DNA from: Pseudomonas sp. TMP9
Lineage (GTDB): Bacteria > Pseudomonadota > Gammaproteobacteria > Pseudomonadales > Pseudomonadaceae
Length of the DNA: 64,000 bases
Assembly: GCF_037943105.1 (NCBI RefSeq)
Contig: NZ_CP149803.1
Location: forward strand, 3,080,001-3,144,000
Reading direction: 5' to 3'
Shown here: one piece after another, positions 8,301-18,648 of the stretch
Position numbering within the stretch: the stretch's first letter is position 1
How the letters are laid out: each line of letters opens with the position of its first letter
Notes under the pieces: model-generated
What the model was told of the DNA's origin: nothing
What the model saw: only the letters and a program-made list of their open reading frames with translations
The model's database searches: none
Position numbers and translations under genes: made by a program

Positions 8301-9419
8301 GATGATGGATTCGCACTTGTAAAAACTCAAGAAAACTTTATCGCCAGCCAAAAAGCAGATCCTAATTTCGATGATAATAACTTGCCGGCACTCGAAGCTA
8401 ATCTGCAGCTGCTGCGCGAAACATATACAACTAATAATATAGCTTCCCTTAATCTACGAACTGCTCTCAATGCAGGCACACCAAGCAAGTTGGATTCATT
8501 GCTCGCCGCAATCAAGACAGCTCTCGACTTACCGGGAGCCACTGCGGATGTCATTAAGCCCGCTTTACTAGCTATGCAGACTGATGTTGATATCACGGCT
8601 ATGCCTACTGTGGCCGGAATCGATTACGCAGAGCTTCTTGCCCGTGACGATGCTGCCAACGCTACGTCACTTAAAGCTGCTGCGCTCAACAGCCAAACTA
8701 TTGTGAATCAGATTACCATTTTGCTATCTGAGCAAGCAGCGCTAGTTGCCTCCGGCGCAGCATTACAGAGTGATGCAGATGCAATAGCCGCAAAACCCTA
8801 CACTGTTTCAGGCACACTGCTTTCAACGACTCAACTTACAGAACTGCAAACAAAAATAGCTTCCCCAACTTACTTCGACGCCTACCAGTATTTGATTGAT
8901 CAAGCACTGGACAATGCGTCGAACTTAGCAACGGGCTTACCCGACCTGCGCAGCAAAATCGACGCTGAATACGCCAAGCTGACACCGGGTAACAGCTATA
9001 CCCCAAATACTAATCTGCTTGCAGCCAGTAAAGGCTTCTATCTGAAACTGCCTAAGGGTGAGAAGGTTCTTTCTTCTTCGATCTCCTTCCGTGGTGCCGT
9101 ACTGTTTAGTACGTTCAGCCCTCGCGGCCAAGCTGTTTCCACCTGCGGTTCAGACGTAGGCCGGGGCCGCGGCTACGCACTCAGCTTGATCGACGCAAGC
9201 GCTTTGTATACTGAAACAGCCGCTGATGGTACCAAGACCCCAGTACGCAGCTTTGACCTAAAACGCTCAGGCATTCCTCCAACCCCATCGGTTATTCTCT
9301 CCGAGGGTAAGCCCACAGTACTTATAGGCACTGAAATTCTGCGTAACGATTGCGTAGACGGCGCCGAAATCTGCCGAGCCGGAGATGCAGTTAAAGCGAC
9401 TTACTGGAGAGAAAATTGA
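5325..9419 (+). CDS. pilY1: PilY1, type IV pilus tip adhesin and mechanosensor, with an unusual internal extension
   Basis: The protein has 1364 residues with a signal peptide (about 1-27). A von Willebrand A domain follows, with an intact MIDAS start D52-S-S54-G-S56. The C-terminal half has the PilY1 beta-propeller, with the calcium-binding loop D726-I-N728-G-D730-G-L-A-D734 and a typical ending near [13 protein letters not shown]. Between the propeller strand ending [12 protein letters not shown] and the resumption at [14 protein letters not shown], residues about 855-1235 form an Ala/Leu/Gln/Asn-rich helical segment with coiled-coil character, far longer than I expect at this point. Known roles are pilus retraction control, adhesion and surface-sensing signalling. 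A good ribosome-binding site (GGAGAAAG) precedes the ATG. Base composition is low in G and C. Confidence 0.93.
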   Translation: MFKLKPVAIGISAFLYGVITFNTALADDTEIYVPRDLPADQQVRPNILFILDSSGSMGSRVANSAIPPSNTNRTRNQVMRSVVNNLLNDLKAKEDVNVGFMRFDGNDGGYILSPVRRLTTTNADSMQDTVDDIPASGNTPMLETYYEAYRYMVGQNRVWGDKSVASSRSGDKYISPIEHSCQKSHIIYVTDGEPTVDVGSNSAVKTLVTSKNTLYPASSCGNSNGQCLPHLAEYMANQDLFPAPAPFSDPTNRSQTVTSHFVGFAVNLPLLQNAAAAGGGRYYTADNVSGLTEALKAIIVDITAENTSFAAPSVAVSAFNNLGFRNDLYYALFRPAEGANWPGNVKRYKLGQDINGSPLIVDQNNNAAIDNSTGFFSNSASSFWSATPDGSDVAKGGVAGRLLNPDTRNIFTWTGADRTATAAAGVTGSISLNANNYKLTTANSLLTNTMLGATSNTQKDQFISWARGKNIDNTNRLAIADVLHNEPKLVAYVTDEDLSRVTSAPLTSPEQLYMFFGSNEGFIHAIDPKTGDEKFAFIPKELLPNPGAYLTNAKGSNSKKYGMDGQINLWTKYREPTAADITNKSRTVEKVTLYAGMRRGGSNYYALDVSAINAPAFKWMIKGAYAAAPTPGFEKLGMTFSAPKLADVNINNAKTKVLIFSGGYDKNHDTIGTNVPKADSIGNALYMADAETGKLLWRAGSSSDTGANLKIATMTNSMPADPTIVDINGDGLADIVYASDLGGQIFRFDINNANTGIGPTFATGGRIAQLGGATAADNRRFFGSPDVALIRERGGKTYFTVSIGSGFRESPLNTDTNDRFYVLRDSNVFNTPSAYTTITESDLTNVTGFDLSATDTATIQANIQTLEGQMQALNNTVDTARQNFVDYKVSSNHTAKQNGASQALSDANERQKQIDDILNDAPYILDNNENLQQQSTLQSSLEKAQIVLAQLQQLYLDASGLPEVGTNTADLLMVRNELAIEYAELTNLQKILDDGFALVKTQENFIASQKADPNFDDNNLPALEANLQLLRETYTTNNIASLNLRTALNAGTPSKLDSLLAAIKTALDLPGATADVIKPALLAMQTDVDITAMPTVAGIDYAELLARDDAANATSLKAAALNSQTIVNQITILLSEQAALVASGAALQSDADAIAAKPYTVSGTLLSTTQLTELQTKIASPTYFDAYQYLIDQALDNASNLATGLPDLRSKIDAEYAKLTPGNSYTPNTNLLAASKGFYLKLPKGEKVLSSSISFRGAVLFSTFSPRGQAVSTCGSDVGRGRGYALSLIDASALYTETAADGTKTPVRSFDLKRSGIPPTPSVILSEGKPTVLIGTEILRNDCVDGAEICRAGDAVKATYWREN

Positions 9420-9841
9420 TGAAGCAACAAGGCTTCAGCCTCATTGAACTGATGATTGTGATAGCGATTATTGGCATCCTTGCTGCTATCGCTTATCCCA
9501 GTTATCAGAACTATGTTCTGCGCTCTGGCCGTGCTGACGGCCAGGCAAAACTAATGGAGATACTGCAGGCACAGGAGCGCTTCTACTCACAAAACCAGAC
9601 CTATGTGACCAACTTAGGTGTTGGTGGCTTGGTTTATGGTGTGGCAGCCGATGCGGCTGTCCCGTCCGATGACCGTCGTTACAACATAACTGCTGCCGCA
9701 TGTGGCGGTAGCACTATTGCTCGTTGCGTAACGTTAACAGCCACTCGTGCAGGGCCTCAATTGCAAGATAACGAGTGCGGCAACCTAACATTGGATAGCC
9801 GCGGCACCAAAGGGGCAACCGACGTTGACCGCTGTTGGTAA
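9419..9841 (+). CDS. pilE: PilE, type IV pilus minor pilin
   Basis: The protein has 140 residues. The leader MKQQG precedes [37 protein letters not shown], a textbook class IVa pilin N-terminus with Glu5. The C-terminal [13 protein letters not shown] and terminal Cys make the usual disulfide loop. PilE links the tip complex to the major pilin. The ATG overlaps the pilY1 stop (TGATG), so the genes are translationally coupled. A bidirectional terminator follows at once and ends the operon. Confidence 0.9.
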   Translation: MKQQGFSLIELMIVIAIIGILAAIAYPSYQNYVLRSGRADGQAKLMEILQAQERFYSQNQTYVTNLGVGGLVYGVAADAAVPSDDRRYNITAAACGGSTIARCVTLTATRAGPQLQDNECGNLTLDSRGTKGATDVDRCW

Positions 9842-9856
9842 TCAACTGCCGTAATC

Positions 9857-9886
9857 AAAAAGGTCGGCTATTGCCGACCTTTTTTA
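9857..9886. terminator. Bidirectional terminator between pilE and ispH
   Basis: AAAAGGTCGGC, a TATT loop, and GCCGACCTTTTTT form a strong stem with T runs on both strands. It lies between the convergent ends of pilE and ispH. Confidence 0.85.
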
Positions 9887-9889
9887 TTT

Positions 9890-10834
9890 TTACACCTGCT
9901 TTACTCGCAGCTCCTTCGGCATCGAGAACGTTACATTCTCGGGCCGCCCTTCCAGCTCTTGCGCGTTACTGGCGCCCCACTCGCCCAACTGTTTAATCAC
10001 GCTTTGCACCAGCACTTCCGGGGCAGAAGCGCCGGCGGTGATGCCGATGCCGCTAACGCCAGCAAACCACTCTTGCTTGAGGTCTTGCGCGCCGTCAATC
10101 AAGTAGGCCGGCGTGCCCATGCGTTCGGCCAGTTCACGCAGGCGGTTTGAGTTGGAGCTGTTGGGGCTGCCTACTACCAGCAATACGTCGCAATCGGCGG
10201 CGAGCTGTTTGACGGCGTCTTGGCGGTTTTGCGTGGCGTAGCAAATATCGTCTTTACGCGGGCCACCGATGGCGGGGTATTTGGCGCGCAGGGCGTCGAT
10301 GACCTTGCTGGTGTCGTCCATCGACAGCGTGGTTTGGGTAACAAACGCCAGCAGCTCGGGGTTACGCACCTGCAGTGCAGCCACATCGGCTTCGTCTTCG
10401 ACCAAATAGATAGTGCCGCCATTACTGACGTCGTATTGGCCCATGGTGCCTTCGACTTCCGGGTGACCTTCATGGCCGATGAGGATGCATTCGCGCCCCT
10501 CGCGGCTGTAACGCACCACTTCCATATGCACCTTGGTGACCAGCGGACAGGTGGCGTCAAAGACCTTCAAACCACGGCGCTCGGCCTCTGTGCGCACGGC
10601 TTGCGACACGCCATGGGCGCTGAAGATGAGAATCACGTCATCGGGCACTTGGTCCAGTTCTTCGACGAATACCGCACCACGGGAACGCAGGTCTTCCACC
10701 ACAAACTTGTTATGCACGACTTCATGGCGCACATAAATCGGCGGGCCGAATACTTCAAGTGCGCGGTTAACGATTTCGATGGCACGGTCTACACCGGCAC
10801 AGAAACCACGAGGGTTGGCGAGTTTGATATGCAT
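9890..10834 (-). CDS. ispH: IspH (LytB), 4-hydroxy-3-methylbut-2-enyl diphosphate reductase
   Basis: The protein has 314 residues, the family's usual length. IspH is an iron-sulfur enzyme that makes IPP and DMAPP in the last step of the MEP isoprenoid pathway. The three cluster-binding cysteines are visible in [25 protein letters not shown] and [11 protein letters not shown]. The catalytic Glu lies in VTQTTLS and the substrate loop is [13 protein letters not shown]. It is the last gene of a minus-strand run ribF-ileS-lspA-fkpB-ispH, separated from fkpB by a palindromic repeat. Confidence 0.96.
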   Translation of the reverse strand: MHIKLANPRGFCAGVDRAIEIVNRALEVFGPPIYVRHEVVHNKFVVEDLRSRGAVFVEELDQVPDDVILIFSAHGVSQAVRTEAERRGLKVFDATCPLVTKVHMEVVRYSREGRECILIGHEGHPEVEGTMGQYDVSNGGTIYLVEDEADVAALQVRNPELLAFVTQTTLSMDDTSKVIDALRAKYPAIGGPRKDDICYATQNRQDAVKQLAADCDVLLVVGSPNSSNSNRLRELAERMGTPAYLIDGAQDLKQEWFAGVSGIGITAGASAPEVLVQSVIKQLGEWGASNAQELEGRPENVTFSMPKELRVKQV

Positions 10835-10901
10835 AAGAGCCTCGACACGCGGTCGTTCAGGGACAAGCTTAAAGCGGGAGCGGACAACGCTGCCGCTTTA
10901 C

Positions 10902-10960
10902 GTAGCCCGGATGGAATCCGGGAAAGGGATTGGCGTTCTCCCGGACTTCATCCGGGCTAC
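10902..10960. repeat. REP-like palindrome GTAGCCCGGATG between fkpB and ispH
   Basis: GTAGCCCGGATG at 10902-10913 is the exact reverse complement of CATCCGGGCTAC at 10949-10960. Nested between them are AATCCGGGA and TCCCGGA, also complementary. The same ends recur at 23583-23670. This is the shape of repetitive extragenic palindromes mobilised by REP-associated tyrosine transposases. Confidence 0.75.
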
Positions 10961-10963
10961 AGA

Positions 10964-11401
10964 TCAGAGCGCTTTAACCTCGATGATTTCCACATCGAAA
11001 CTCAGCGTTTTGCCGGCCAGTGGATGGTTGAAGTCGATGGTGACTTGGCTGTCGTCGAAGATTTTGACTACACCGGGTAGCTCGGTGTTGGCGGCGTCAT
11101 TGAAGATCACCAGCAGGCCTTCCGAGAGCTCCATATCCTGAAACTGGCTGCGCGGCATCACCTGAAGATTCTGCGGGTTGCCTTGACCAAAGCCCTGCTC
11201 TGGGCTGATTTCCAGGCTGCGTTTGTCACCGGCCTTAAGGCCATAAATGGCCTGCTCGAAGCCAGGCAGCAGGTTGCCGTCGCCTACTTTAAAGGTGGCT
11301 GGATTTTTATCGAAGGTGCTGTCAACTACATCGCCGTTGTCGAGCTTGAGGGCGAAATGCAGGGTGACTTCCTTGTCCGGGCCGATTCGTACGTCAGTCA
11401 T
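10964..11401 (-). CDS. fkpB: FKBP-type peptidyl-prolyl isomerase (FkpB/SlpA-like)
   Basis: The protein has 145 residues with one FKBP domain: VTLHFALKLDNGDVVDSTFDKNPATFKVGDGNLLPGFEQAIYGLKAGDK, then the insert-in-flap region with QGFGQGNPQN and the terminal VDFNHPLAGKTL-type motif seen here as IDFNHPLAGKTL. That pattern marks the SlyD/FkpB class of cis-trans prolyl isomerases and chaperones. There is no signal peptide, so it is cytoplasmic. The start at 11401 overlaps the lspA end by eight bases. The same lspA-fkpB-ispH order occurs in E. coli and Pseudomonas. Confidence 0.88.
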   Translation of the reverse strand: MTDVRIGPDKEVTLHFALKLDNGDVVDSTFDKNPATFKVGDGNLLPGFEQAIYGLKAGDKRSLEISPEQGFGQGNPQNLQVMPRSQFQDMELSEGLLVIFNDAANTELPGVVKIFDDSQVTIDFNHPLAGKTLSFDVEIIEVKAL

Positions 11402-11897
11402 GGGCTTTTTCTCCGGAGTTTTCGCTTTTAAACATATCCAGCGCCAGCAAGATGGCGCCACACGTAATCGCCATATCCGCCACGTTAAAGGCGGGGAAAT
11501 ACCATTGCTGGTGCCAGTGCAGCAGGATGAAGTCAACCACGTGGCCAAACACCACGCGGTCAACCAGATTACCTAACGCGCCGCCGAGCACCAGTGCCAG
11601 CGCCAGCGCCAACCAGGTTTCGCCTGGCTTCAGGCGCTTGAGCCACACCACCAGCACCACGCTGACGACAGTGGCAACGGCTGCAAAAAACCAGCGCTGC
11701 CAGCCTGCCGCATCGGCTAAAAAGCTAAACGCCGCGCCGGTGTTGTAGGCCAACGTCCAGCTGAAGTAGTCAGGAATGATGATGATTTGCTGGTACATAG
11801 TCAGGTTGTTGTCGAACCAAAACTTAGTGGCCTGATCGACCACAAATATGCCCAAGCTCAGCCAAAGCCAAGTCAGTTTGCCGAAACGTGCACTCAT
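11394..11897 (-). CDS. lspA: LspA, lipoprotein signal peptidase
   Basis: The protein has 167 residues with four membrane helices. It is an aspartic signal peptidase that cleaves diacylated prolipoproteins. The catalytic aspartates lie in GGALGNLVDRVVFGHVVDFI and FNVADMAI, and the N-terminal VDQATKFWFD is also typical. The ATG at 11897 (MSARFGKLTWLW) matches the family start better than longer in-frame extensions. It lies between ileS and fkpB, as in many gammaproteobacteria. Confidence 0.94.
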   Translation of the reverse strand: MSARFGKLTWLWLSLGIFVVDQATKFWFDNNLTMYQQIIIIPDYFSWTLAYNTGAAFSFLADAAGWQRWFFAAVATVVSVVLVVWLKRLKPGETWLALALALVLGGALGNLVDRVVFGHVVDFILLHWHQQWYFPAFNVADMAITCGAILLALDMFKSENSGEKAHD

Positions 11898-11975
11898 AAA
11901 CAGGCGTCCTTTTGCAGCGCAGTTGACCCTTTGCCAAGATTCCGATGCTGCAAAGAGAAGGGCGACCAACAGCAA

Positions 11976-14807
11976 TTAAGCATAGTGACGCACCTCGCCT
12001 GCACCTTCGATATTGTCCACACAGCGGCCGCAGATTTCCGGGTGCGCTGGGTTTACCCCAACATCTTCCCGGTGGTGCCAGCAACGGGCGCACTTAACGT
12101 GGCCCGACTTCAGCACTTTCAGTTTGAGCCCGGCCACGTCGGTTTCTACCGCATCACTTGGCGCGCTGCTGAGCGGCGCTAGGCTGGCGGTGGAGGTGAT
12201 CAGTACAAAGCGCAGCTCGTTGCCCAGTTTGTTTAGGTCAGCGATCAAGCTGTCTTCGGCATACAAGGTCACTTCGGCCTGCAGGTTGCCGCCAATAGCC
12301 TTGGCTGCTCGCAGGTTTTCCATTTCTTTGTTCACCGCGACCTTGACCGCCATGACGCGCTCCCAAAACTCGCGACTCAGCTCAAAGTCTTGCGGCAGTT
12401 CGCTCAGGCCCTGATACCAGCCATTGAGCATCACCGATTCATTACGCGCGCCTGGCAGGTATTGCCAGAACTCATCAGCGGTGAAAGACAACACCGGAGC
12501 GATCCAGCGCACCAAGGCTTCGGCGATATGGAACATCGCCGTCTGACAGGAACGGCGTGCCACGCTGTCCGCTGCGGTGGTGTACTGACGGTCTTTGATG
12601 ATGTCGAGGTAGAAACCGCCCAACTCCTGGACGCAGAAGTTGTGCACCTTCTGGTAAACGTTCCAGAAGCGATAACTGTCGTAGGCTTCTTCGATCTCGC
12701 GCTGCAGAAGCAAGGCGCGATCAACCGCCCAACGGTCCAACGCCAGCATGTCATCCACCGGCAGCAGATGCTGCGTCGGGTCGAAACCACTGAGGTTGGA
12801 GAGCAGGAAGCGCGCGGTATTACGGATACGCCGGTAAGAGTCGGCACTGCGCTGCAGAATGACTTTAGATACAGCCATCTCACCGGAGTAGTCGGTGGAA
12901 GACACCCACAGGCGTAAAATATCAGCGCCCAAGCTGTCGTTTACTTCTTGCGGCGCGACCACATTGCCCATCGATTTGGACATTTTGCGGCCGTTTTCAT
13001 CGACCACAAAGCCATGGGTCAGCAGCTCTTTGTAGGGCGCATGGCCGTCGATGGCTGCACCGGTCAGCAAGGACGAATGAAACCAGCCGCGGTGTTGGTC
13101 GGAGCCTTCCAGGTACAGATCAGCGCGCGGACCCGCAGCGTGCCCGAGTGGGTGTGAGCCACGCAATACGTGCCAGTGGGTGGTGCCGGAGTCAAACCAG
13201 ACGTCTAGGGTGTCGCTGATTTTGTCGTAATCGGCGGCTTCATCGCCCAGCAACTCAGCAGCATCGAGTTTGAACCAAGCTTCAATCCCTTGCTGCTCGA
13301 CCCGCTTGGCCACCGCCTCCATCAACTCGGCGGTATGCGGGTGCAGTTCACCCGTGGCTTTGTGCAGAAAGAATGGAATCGGCACGCCCCAATTGCGCTG
13401 ACGTGAGATGCACCAGTCCGGCCTCCCAGCAATCATGCCGTGCAAACGCGCCTGGCCCCATGCCGGGACGAAATGAGTCTGCTCAATGGCGCCCAGCGCA
13501 CGCTCACGCAGGGTGGCACCCTCATTGGGCTGACGGTCCATACCGACAAACCACTGCGCCGTGGCGCGGTAGATCAGCGGGGTCTTGTGCCGCCAGCAGT
13601 GCATGTAGCTGTGCTGGATGGCTTGGTATTTAAGCAGGGCACCGACTTCCTCCAGCTTGGCGACGATTGCCGGGTTGGCCTTCCAGATAAACTGGCCACC
13701 AAAGAACGGCAGATCGCTGACATACACGCCGTTGCTCTGCACCGGGCTGAGAATGTCATCGTTGCTCATGCCGTAGCCTTTGCAGGAACGGAAGTCGTCT
13801 TCGCCATAGGCTGGGGCTGAATGCACCACGCCCGTGCCGGCGCCTAACTCAACGTATTCGGCCAGATACACCGGCGAAAAACGCGGGTAAAACGGATGAC
13901 GGAAGCGGATTAGCTCCAGCGCGGCGCCTTGTGCAGTGGCGATCACGTCACCTTGCAGGCCGTAACGGGCCAAGCAGCTTTCGACCAACTCTTCAGCCAT
14001 CAGCAGCAGGCGCTCACCGGTGTCGACCAAGGCGTAAGTGAATTCCGGGTGAACGTTCAGGGCTTGGTTAGCGGGAATGGTCCACGGCGTGGTGGTCCAG
14101 ATCACGATGGAGGCAGCCTTAGGCAAGCTGGCCAGACCAAATGCGGCGGCCAGCTTGTCGGCATCTTCGACCACAAAGGCGACATCAATGGCATCGGACT
14201 TTTTGTCCTGATACTCGACTTCCGCCTCAGCCAGCGCCGAACCACAATCGAAGCACCAGTTCACTGGCTTCAGGCCTTTGAACACGAAACCTTGCTTGAC
14301 CATCTCAGCCAACGCACGGATCTCGCCGGCTTCGTTGGCGAAGTCCATAGTCTTGTACGGATTGTCCCAATCGCCCAGCACACCGAGGCGAATAAAGTCA
14401 GCTTTCTGCCCTTCGATCTGCTCACCGGCATAGGTGCGGCAGCGCTCGCGGGTCAGGTCGGACGGCTGATTCTTGCCGAAGGTGGTTTCGACCTTGTGCT
14501 CAATCGGCAGGCCATGACAATCCCAGCCTGGCACGTAAGGGGCATCGTAGCCGGACAGGGTTTTTGAACGGGTGATGATGTCTTTGAGGATTTTATTGAC
14601 CGCGTGACCGATGTGAATGCTGCCGTTGGCGTAGGGCGGGCCGTCGTGCAGAACGAACTTCGGCCGGCCTTCGCCCTGGGCGCGCAGCTTCTGATAGAGG
14701 CCCATGTCATTCCAGCGCTGCAGAATCTGCGGCTCGCGCTGCGGCAGACCCGCCTTCATCGGGAATTGGGTATCAGGCAGATTTAGCGTGGCTTTGTAAT
14801 CGGTCAT
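11976..14807 (-). CDS. ileS: Isoleucyl-tRNA synthetase
   Basis: The protein has 943 residues, the usual length for the bacterial class with a C-terminal zinc finger. The class I signature [19 protein letters not shown] is near residue 60, and KMSKSMGN is in the C-terminal half of the catalytic domain. The C-terminal zinc ribbon is visible as [12 protein letters not shown] and ICGRCVDNI. It charges tRNA-Ile and edits valine through the CP1 domain. It lies 33 bp after ribF and 78 bp before lspA in one probable transcription unit. Confidence 0.97.
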   Translation of the reverse strand: MTDYKATLNLPDTQFPMKAGLPQREPQILQRWNDMGLYQKLRAQGEGRPKFVLHDGPPYANGSIHIGHAVNKILKDIITRSKTLSGYDAPYVPGWDCHGLPIEHKVETTFGKNQPSDLTRERCRTYAGEQIEGQKADFIRLGVLGDWDNPYKTMDFANEAGEIRALAEMVKQGFVFKGLKPVNWCFDCGSALAEAEVEYQDKKSDAIDVAFVVEDADKLAAAFGLASLPKAASIVIWTTTPWTIPANQALNVHPEFTYALVDTGERLLLMAEELVESCLARYGLQGDVIATAQGAALELIRFRHPFYPRFSPVYLAEYVELGAGTGVVHSAPAYGEDDFRSCKGYGMSNDDILSPVQSNGVYVSDLPFFGGQFIWKANPAIVAKLEEVGALLKYQAIQHSYMHCWRHKTPLIYRATAQWFVGMDRQPNEGATLRERALGAIEQTHFVPAWGQARLHGMIAGRPDWCISRQRNWGVPIPFFLHKATGELHPHTAELMEAVAKRVEQQGIEAWFKLDAAELLGDEAADYDKISDTLDVWFDSGTTHWHVLRGSHPLGHAAGPRADLYLEGSDQHRGWFHSSLLTGAAIDGHAPYKELLTHGFVVDENGRKMSKSMGNVVAPQEVNDSLGADILRLWVSSTDYSGEMAVSKVILQRSADSYRRIRNTARFLLSNLSGFDPTQHLLPVDDMLALDRWAVDRALLLQREIEEAYDSYRFWNVYQKVHNFCVQELGGFYLDIIKDRQYTTAADSVARRSCQTAMFHIAEALVRWIAPVLSFTADEFWQYLPGARNESVMLNGWYQGLSELPQDFELSREFWERVMAVKVAVNKEMENLRAAKAIGGNLQAEVTLYAEDSLIADLNKLGNELRFVLITSTASLAPLSSAPSDAVETDVAGLKLKVLKSGHVKCARCWHHREDVGVNPAHPEICGRCVDNIEGAGEVRHYA

Positions 14808-14840
14808 GTCTGGCTCTTCTAAGCGGTTGGCGCTAGTTGA

Positions 14841-15767
14841 TTAAGTGCACCAATGGGCACGGGCGGCGGCAATATCGGCAGCAATCGCCGTCTTCAGTGC
14901 CTCGAGGGAGGCGAAACGCTGTTCATCACGCAGCTTGCGGTGGAAGGCCACTGTCAAACGCCGGCCATACAAGTCACCGGCAAAGTCCAACACGTGTACT
15001 TCTAGGTGAGCACTGCCATCACCGGCAACACTGGGGCGCACGCCGATGTTGGCAACGCCCGGCCAGAACTGGCCGTCAATTTCTGTGCTGACCAAGTAGA
15101 CGCCCTTAAGCGGCACGCGCTTGCGCTTGAGTTGTACATTGGCGGTCGGGGCATTCAGCTGACGCCCCAATTTCTGCCCATGCAGAACCCGACCGGCGAT
15201 CTGAAAGGGCCGCCCAAGCAGGTGCTGCGCCAAGGCAAAATCACCCGCATCCAGGGCTTCACGCACCCGTGTACTGCTGACCCGAATACCGTCCAATTCA
15301 ACGGTGGTGGCGGCTTCAACCGTGAAACCTTCACGTTCGCCAGCATTCGCCAGAAAGGCAAAGTCACCGGCGCGGTCGCAGCCAAAGCGAAAGTCATCAC
15401 CCACTTCTAGGTGCTGCACGCCCAAGCCATCGACCAGCGCGCGCTGCACGAATTCGGCAGCACTTAGCTCACGCAGACGACGGTTGAAGCTCAGGCACAG
15501 CACCCGATCAACACCCTCGGCGGCCAGCAGCGCGAGCTTGTCGCGCAAACGTGCCAACCGTGCGGGAGCGGTATCCGGGGCAAAGAATTCACGCGGTTGC
15601 GGCTCGAAAATCAACACGCAACTGGGCACGCCCAGCTCGGCAGAGCGCTCACGCAGACGCGCCAAGATGGCCTGGTGTCCACGATGGACGCCGTCGAAAT
15701 TCCCGATGGTGGCGACACAGCCCCGATGCTGGGGCCGCAGATTGTGTAGGCCTCGAACCAGCTGCAT
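14841..15767 (-). CDS. ribF: RibF, bifunctional riboflavin kinase/FAD synthetase
   Basis: The protein has 308 residues from the ATG at 15767 (MQLVRGLHNL); a longer in-frame start is less likely. The N-terminal FAD synthetase domain has ATIGNFDGVHRGHQAIL. The C-terminal flavokinase domain has GRPFQIAGRVLHGQKLGRQLNAPTANV and the ending RDEQRFASLEALKTAIAADI. It converts riboflavin to FMN and FAD. It heads the ribF-ileS-lspA-fkpB-ispH run, after murJ. Confidence 0.95.
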   Translation of the reverse strand: MQLVRGLHNLRPQHRGCVATIGNFDGVHRGHQAILARLRERSAELGVPSCVLIFEPQPREFFAPDTAPARLARLRDKLALLAAEGVDRVLCLSFNRRLRELSAAEFVQRALVDGLGVQHLEVGDDFRFGCDRAGDFAFLANAGEREGFTVEAATTVELDGIRVSSTRVREALDAGDFALAQHLLGRPFQIAGRVLHGQKLGRQLNAPTANVQLKRKRVPLKGVYLVSTEIDGQFWPGVANIGVRPSVAGDGSAHLEVHVLDFAGDLYGRRLTVAFHRKLRDEQRFASLEALKTAIAADIAAARAHWCT

Positions 15768-15843
15768 AACGCGCTTCTTGCTCATAAAGTGGCCGATTAT
15801 ACGCACACCGGGCAGCAGACAACAGGCGGCAAATCAGCTGGTT

Positions 15844-17388
15844 TTACAGCGCGCTGCGCCGGGCAAAGTCCCGTAAGCGAAAGCCCAGCAGCGCCAACAC
15901 CGCGAAATAGCTGAGCAGCCCCACACCAACCAGGCCGCCAAGGCGCAGCAGGCGCCAGAGCATGCTGCCATCTGCCCAGGCTGGCAGGTGCTGCATGCTC
16001 AACAACAACGCTGCCACCATCACCAACAACGCCAGCAGTAGCTTGCCGGCAAACAGTGTCCAACCGGGCTGAGGGGTAAACATCCCGCGTTTGCGCAGCT
16101 GCCAATACAGCAGCCCCGCATTCAGACAAGCCGCCAAGCCGATAGCCAGCGCCAGGCCGGCGTGAGCCAAGGGAATGACGAAAACAAACAAGACGTTCAT
16201 CACTTGAGTGGCCAGCAACGTCACCAGCCCGATGCGCACCGGCGTTTTAATGTTTTGTTGAGCGTAAAACGCCGGCGCGAGGATTTTTACCAAAATAATC
16301 CCAACCAACCCCAGCGAATAAGCAATCAAGGCGCGCTGGGTCATCAACGTATCCGCAGCGGTGAACTTGCCGTACTGGAACAGCGAGACGATCAGCGGCT
16401 CTGAAATAATCGCCAACGCCACGGCACTGGGCAGCGCCAGCACCAGACACAGGCGCAAACCCCAATCGAGCAGCTTGGAGTAGTCTTCGCGACTGGCTCC
16501 GGCATGGGTTTTCGACAAGGCCGGTAGCAGAATCGTCCCCAATGCGACGCCGAGCACACCGGCCGGCAGCTCCATTAACCGGTCGGCGTAGTACATCCAA
16601 GACACGGAGCCTGCGACCAGAAAAGACGCGAAGATGGTGTTGATGATCAGCGAAATCTGACTGACAGACACCCCGAAAATCGCCGGACCCATTTGCTTCA
16701 TCACCCGCCAAACACCGGTGTCTTTAAGGTTCAGACGGGGCAGCACCAACATGCCGATCTTGTGCAGGTGCGGCAGCTGAAACAGTAGCTGTGCCAGGCC
16801 ACCCACCAGCACCGCCCAGCCCAGCGCCATGATGGGCGGGTCAAAATAGGGCGTCAGGAATAGCGCAAAGACAATCATGCTGATGTTCAGCAGGGTCGGC
16901 ACAAACGCCGGCACCGAAAACCGGTTCCACGTATTGAGCACCGCCCCCGCCAGCGATGACAGCGAGATCAGCAAAATATAAGGGAAGGTGATGCGCAGCA
17001 GGTCGGTGGTCAGCTCAAAGCGCTCAGCCTCATCCGCAAAACCCGGCGCGGAGGCCCAAACGATCCAAGGCGCTGCAAGAATGCCGATAAAAGTCACCAG
17101 CGCCAGCACCAACGTCAGCAGACCGGTGACATAAGCCAGGAACGTGCGCGTCGCCTCATCGCCCTGCTGAGTTTTATATTCAGCCAGAATCGGCACAAAC
17201 GCTTGGGAAAACGCACCCTCGGCAAAAATACGGCGCAGCAGATTGGGCAGCTTAAACGCCACCACAAAGGCGTCCGAAGCCACGCCAGCACCGAAGGTGC
17301 GAGCAATAATGGTGTCACGCACAAAACCCAGTACACGCGAAAGCAGGGTCATGGAGCTGACAGCGGCCAACGACTTGAGCAAATTCAT
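15844..17388 (-). CDS. murJ: MurJ (MviN), lipid II flippase
   Basis: The protein has 514 residues with about 14 predicted membrane helices. The N-terminus [35 protein letters not shown] is highly characteristic, and the start at 17388 is chosen for it. MurJ moves lipid-linked peptidoglycan precursor across the inner membrane. It is divergent from rpsT across 195 bp, as in P. aeruginosa, and 76 bp upstream of ribF. Confidence 0.95.
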   Translation of the reverse strand: MNLLKSLAAVSSMTLLSRVLGFVRDTIIARTFGAGVASDAFVVAFKLPNLLRRIFAEGAFSQAFVPILAEYKTQQGDEATRTFLAYVTGLLTLVLALVTFIGILAAPWIVWASAPGFADEAERFELTTDLLRITFPYILLISLSSLAGAVLNTWNRFSVPAFVPTLLNISMIVFALFLTPYFDPPIMALGWAVLVGGLAQLLFQLPHLHKIGMLVLPRLNLKDTGVWRVMKQMGPAIFGVSVSQISLIINTIFASFLVAGSVSWMYYADRLMELPAGVLGVALGTILLPALSKTHAGASREDYSKLLDWGLRLCLVLALPSAVALAIISEPLIVSLFQYGKFTAADTLMTQRALIAYSLGLVGIILVKILAPAFYAQQNIKTPVRIGLVTLLATQVMNVLFVFVIPLAHAGLALAIGLAACLNAGLLYWQLRKRGMFTPQPGWTLFAGKLLLALLVMVAALLLSMQHLPAWADGSMLWRLLRLGGLVGVGLLSYFAVLALLGFRLRDFARRSAL

Positions 17389-17503
17389 GTAATAATTCGA
17401 TTTCCGCAAACAAGCACAGCCGCGGACAAACCGTCGCCGCGCAAAGGCGTCGAGTGTAGCGCCCGGCCACTGGTCAGGCCAGCACAGGAAAAAGCCTACG
17501 GGG

Positions 17504-17532
17504 TTGACAGCACGCCCTCATATCGGCATGAT
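17504..17532 (+). promoter_or_regulatory. Probable rpsT promoter
   Basis: TTGACA at 17504-17509 is a perfect -35 hexamer. A 17-bp spacer leads to CATGAT at 17527-17532, a 4 of 6 match to the -10 consensus. It lies about 50 bp before the rpsT start. Confidence 0.55.
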
Positions 17533-17583
17533 TCGCGGCCTTATTTGTTTGTAACCCCCAGAATTTTTTCGAGGAGCTTGACG

Positions 17584-17862
17584 GTGGCCAATACACCTTC
17601 TGCCAAAAAACGCGCAAAACAGGCTGAGAAGCGTCGTAGCCATAACGCCAGCCAGCGCTCGATGGTCCGTACTTACATCAAGAACGTAATCAAGGCTATC
17701 GACGCCAAAGATGCCGCTCTTGCAGCGACCGCCTACACCCTGGCTGTGCCTGTAATCGACCGCATGGCCGACAAAGGCATCATCCACAAGAACAAAGCAG
17801 CTCGTCATAAGAGCCGCCTGAACGGCCACATCAAAGCATTGGCACAAGCTACCGCTGCATAA
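17584..17862 (+). CDS. rpsT: 30S ribosomal protein S20
   Basis: The protein has 92 residues and is very basic. The sequence [28 protein letters not shown] N-terminus (here with an initiating GTG giving [10 protein letters not shown]), [14 protein letters not shown] and [19 protein letters not shown] identifies S20. The GTG start is favoured because GAGGAG at 17571-17576 is ideally spaced; rare starts in rpsT are known to aid autoregulation in other bacteria. It is monocistronic, with its own promoter and terminator. Confidence 0.96.
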   Translation: MANTPSAKKRAKQAEKRRSHNASQRSMVRTYIKNVIKAIDAKDAALAATAYTLAVPVIDRMADKGIIHKNKAARHKSRLNGHIKALAQATAA

Positions 17863-17887
17863 GCTGCAAGCGCCAATCGTTAGATGT

Positions 17888-17916
17888 AAAAAAACCGGCT
17901 TAACAGCCGGTTTTTT
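17888..17916 (+). terminator. rpsT terminator
   Basis: AAAACCGGCT, a TAAC loop and AGCCGGTTTTTT form a compact intrinsic terminator 26 bp after the rpsT stop. Confidence 0.9.
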
Positions 17917-18173
17917 GTTGCCCGTAGAAAACCACCTTGTAGCCAGGCCAAGTACCGAGCAAAGAATGCCAACCTACATGCAAGAGCAAGCCCGAACCGC
18001 GTCGTAAGCCTGTTCACTTTAGCCACATCCGGATGCGCTCTGCCCTCTATGGGGTGGAAAAGGGGTATCTGGCAATATCACGATACCTCAACCCTCTCCC
18101 ATAAATGAAAGAGGAGAGCAAAAAGCACACGCCCTCAAATCAACAGCATTGCGAATCGCGTCTGGCTTTTTAC
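17917..18173. other. Gene-free stretch between rpsT and creA
   Basis: No convincing coding sequence is seen. Near its end (18089-18118) is a weak copy of the CCCTCTCCC...GAGGAGAG repeat also found near pilR and thiO. The stretch contains the convergent 3' flanks of rpsT and creA. Confidence 0.5.
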
Positions 18174-18638
18174 TTAGGGTTTTTCTGGCCAGGGCAAAAT
18201 CGGAATCGCGGTCACCGCATTTTGCGGGCTACCTTCAATGACTCGATCGCTGTAGACCAGATAAACCAAGGTATTGCGCTTCTGATCAAAGAACCGCACC
18301 ACCTGCATGGTCTTGAATACCAATGAGGTGCGCTCACGGAAGACCACCTCACCCTCCTTGAGCTTATCAAGAAAGCTGATCGGCCCAACCTGGCGACAGG
18401 CGATTGAGGCCTCAGCGCGATCTTCAGCTAAGCCAAGGCCACCTTTGACCCCACCGGTCTTGGCCCGCGACAGGTAGCACGTCACACCTGCTACCTTCGG
18501 ATCATCGAACGCCTCAACCACGATCTTGTCGTTTGGCCCGACCAATTTAAAGACCGTCGACACCTCACCGATTGAATCAGCCGCCGCTAACGCAGGCAGC
18601 AGCGCAAGCGCACTCAATAATCCCTTTACGATTCGCAT
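18174..18638 (-). CDS. creA: CreA family periplasmic protein
   Basis: The protein has 154 residues with a signal peptide ([20 protein letters not shown]). The mature part has the CreA pattern [39 protein letters not shown], and [19 protein letters not shown]. Its molecular function is unknown. It begins 11 bp after proB on the same strand, so it is probably co-transcribed with proB, as in other Pseudomonas. Confidence 0.9.
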   Translation of the reverse strand: MRIVKGLLSALALLPALAAADSIGEVSTVFKLVGPNDKIVVEAFDDPKVAGVTCYLSRAKTGGVKGGLGLAEDRAEASIACRQVGPISFLDKLKEGEVVFRERTSLVFKTMQVVRFFDQKRNTLVYLVYSDRVIEGSPQNAVTAIPILPWPEKP

Positions 18639-18648
18639 CAGCTCTCCC

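Noticed and set aside
7850..9040. Possibility that the odd PilY1 segment is a frameshift or a separate gene
   Set aside because: The frame is continuous and the C-terminal propeller resumes in the same frame with its conserved ending, so it is one protein.
10220..11080. 286-residue open frame opposite ispH and fkpB
   Set aside because: It spans two genes and a REP-like repeat on the other strand and shows no family resemblance.
13929..14567. 212-residue open frame opposite ileS
   Set aside because: It is a shadow of the GC-rich ileS coding strand.
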